The notes under the pieces were generated by a model. The model was given only the letters and a program-made list of their open reading frames with translations. It had not been told where the DNA came from and ran no database searches. 64,000 bases of DNA from the NCBI RefSeq assembly GCF_013408525.1, contig NZ_JACBZM010000001.1:2604001-2668000 (forward strand), written 5' to 3'. This stretch comes from Nocardioides aromaticivorans. GTDB lineage: Bacteria > Actinomycetota > Actinomycetes > Propionibacteriales > Nocardioidaceae. The translations under genes were made by a program, and so were the position numbers. Positions 63,574 through 64,000 of this stretch are shown one piece after another (position 1 is the stretch's first letter; each line of letters opens with the position of its first letter).

Positions 63574-64000
63574 GTGGCCTCCCCCGAGGAGCGGCTCGCC
63601 GAGCTCGGCCTGAGCGTCCCGGAGGTCGTCCCGCCCGTGGCGGCGTACGTCCCGGCGGTCCGCAGCGGAGCCCACGTGTTCACGGCCGGCCAGATCCCGA
63701 TGCGTGAGGGCGCGCTCGTCGCGACCGGCAAGGTCGGCGACACCGCGACGCCCGAGCAGGCGACCGAGGCGGCGCAGCAGTGCGCGCTCAACGCGCTCGC
63801 GGCGATCCGCTCGGTGACCGGCACGCTCGAGGGCATCCGGATCGTGAAGGTCGTCGTGTTCGTCGCCTCCACGCCCGACTTCACCGGCCAGCCGGCGGTC
63901 GCCAACGGTGCCTCCGAGCTGCTCGGCCAGGTCTTCGGCGACCTCGGCGTGCACGCCCGCTCCGCCGTCGGCGTGGCTGCCCTGCCCCTCGACGCGACCG
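63574..64000 (+). CDS. RidA (YjgF/UK114) family protein, 3' end outside window
   Basis: About 142 residues seen from GTG 63574. SGAHVFTAGQIPMREG, TEAAQQCALNALAAI and, near the edge, HARSAVGVAALPLDA with the conserved Arg that contacts the substrate carboxylate. RidA proteins hydrolyse reactive enamine/imine intermediates. Begins 4 bp after DUF4177, so co-transcribed. Confidence 0.9.
   Translation, partial: MASPEERLAELGLSVPEVVPPVAAYVPAVRSGAHVFTAGQIPMREGALVATGKVGDTATPEQATEAAQQCALNALAAIRSVTGTLEGIRIVKVVVFVASTPDFTGQPAVANGASELLGQVFGDLGVHARSAVGVAALPLDAT

Overview
The window is about 70% G+C (my estimate by eye), uses GTG starts freely, and carries a WhiB-family regulator, F420/FMN luciferase-like oxidoreductases, a type VII (ESX) secretion locus and the actinobacterial order SRP RNA-dnaX-ybaB-recR. 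This points to a chromosomal segment of a high-GC actinobacterium; the gene content and intergenic repeats are most like Nocardioidaceae, which is an inference. I see no rRNA, prophage, plasmid replication gene, CRISPR array or intact insertion sequence.

1-15.3 kb is mostly catabolic: a Tat-lipoprotein hydrolase with an S51-like amidotransferase-fold protein, a small alarmone synthetase, a succinyl/3-oxoacid CoA-transferase pair with a divergent IclR regulator, arylamine N-acetyltransferase, short-chain dehydrogenases, luciferase-like oxidoreductases, acyl-CoA hydrolase/isomerase genes and a fused FAD/Fe-S oxidoreductase. Two sites here (5167, 8777) and one near-match upstream of a 3-ketosteroid dehydrogenase-type gene (23756) fit the KstR operator, suggesting a dispersed steroid-degradation regulon. 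A 166-bp CTAG-flanked inverted-repeat element sits between two divergent genes at 13.96-14.12 kb.

15.3-24.7 kb: an NlpC/P60 hydrolase behind a likely c-di-AMP riboswitch, TetR and MarR regulators with neighbouring enzymes, a long-form GAPDH, the ketosteroid dehydrogenase and a CobW metallochaperone.

24.7-27.2 kb is a zinc-starvation ribosome island. A Zur-type box at 26403 separates bL31B, a CobW-like protein with no P-loop, bL32 and bL36 (leftward) from bL28, bL33 and uS14 (rightward). All of the L36, L32, L33 and S14 copies lack zinc-binding cysteines.

27.2-40.4 kb: a YibE/F membrane protein, a methyltransferase-like protein, then a compact ESX locus with eccC divergent from two YukD/EccD-type membrane proteins, two WXG100 proteins, eccB and a mycosin with a degenerate catalytic site. 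Palindromic and tandem repeats lie beyond the eccC stop.

40.4-64 kb is largely housekeeping: an FAD monooxygenase-like gene and an acetyltransferase, tRNA-Ser, SRP RNA, dnaX-ybaB-recR-DUF5063, ask-asd, an (EP)n membrane protein, tRNA-Pro, a phosphoesterase, yqeY, ponA2, whiB4-like and an ArsA-like ATPase pair. An ABC transporter and a two-component system separate the ArsA pair from DUF4177 and RidA. Strong stem-loops mark most convergent gene ends.
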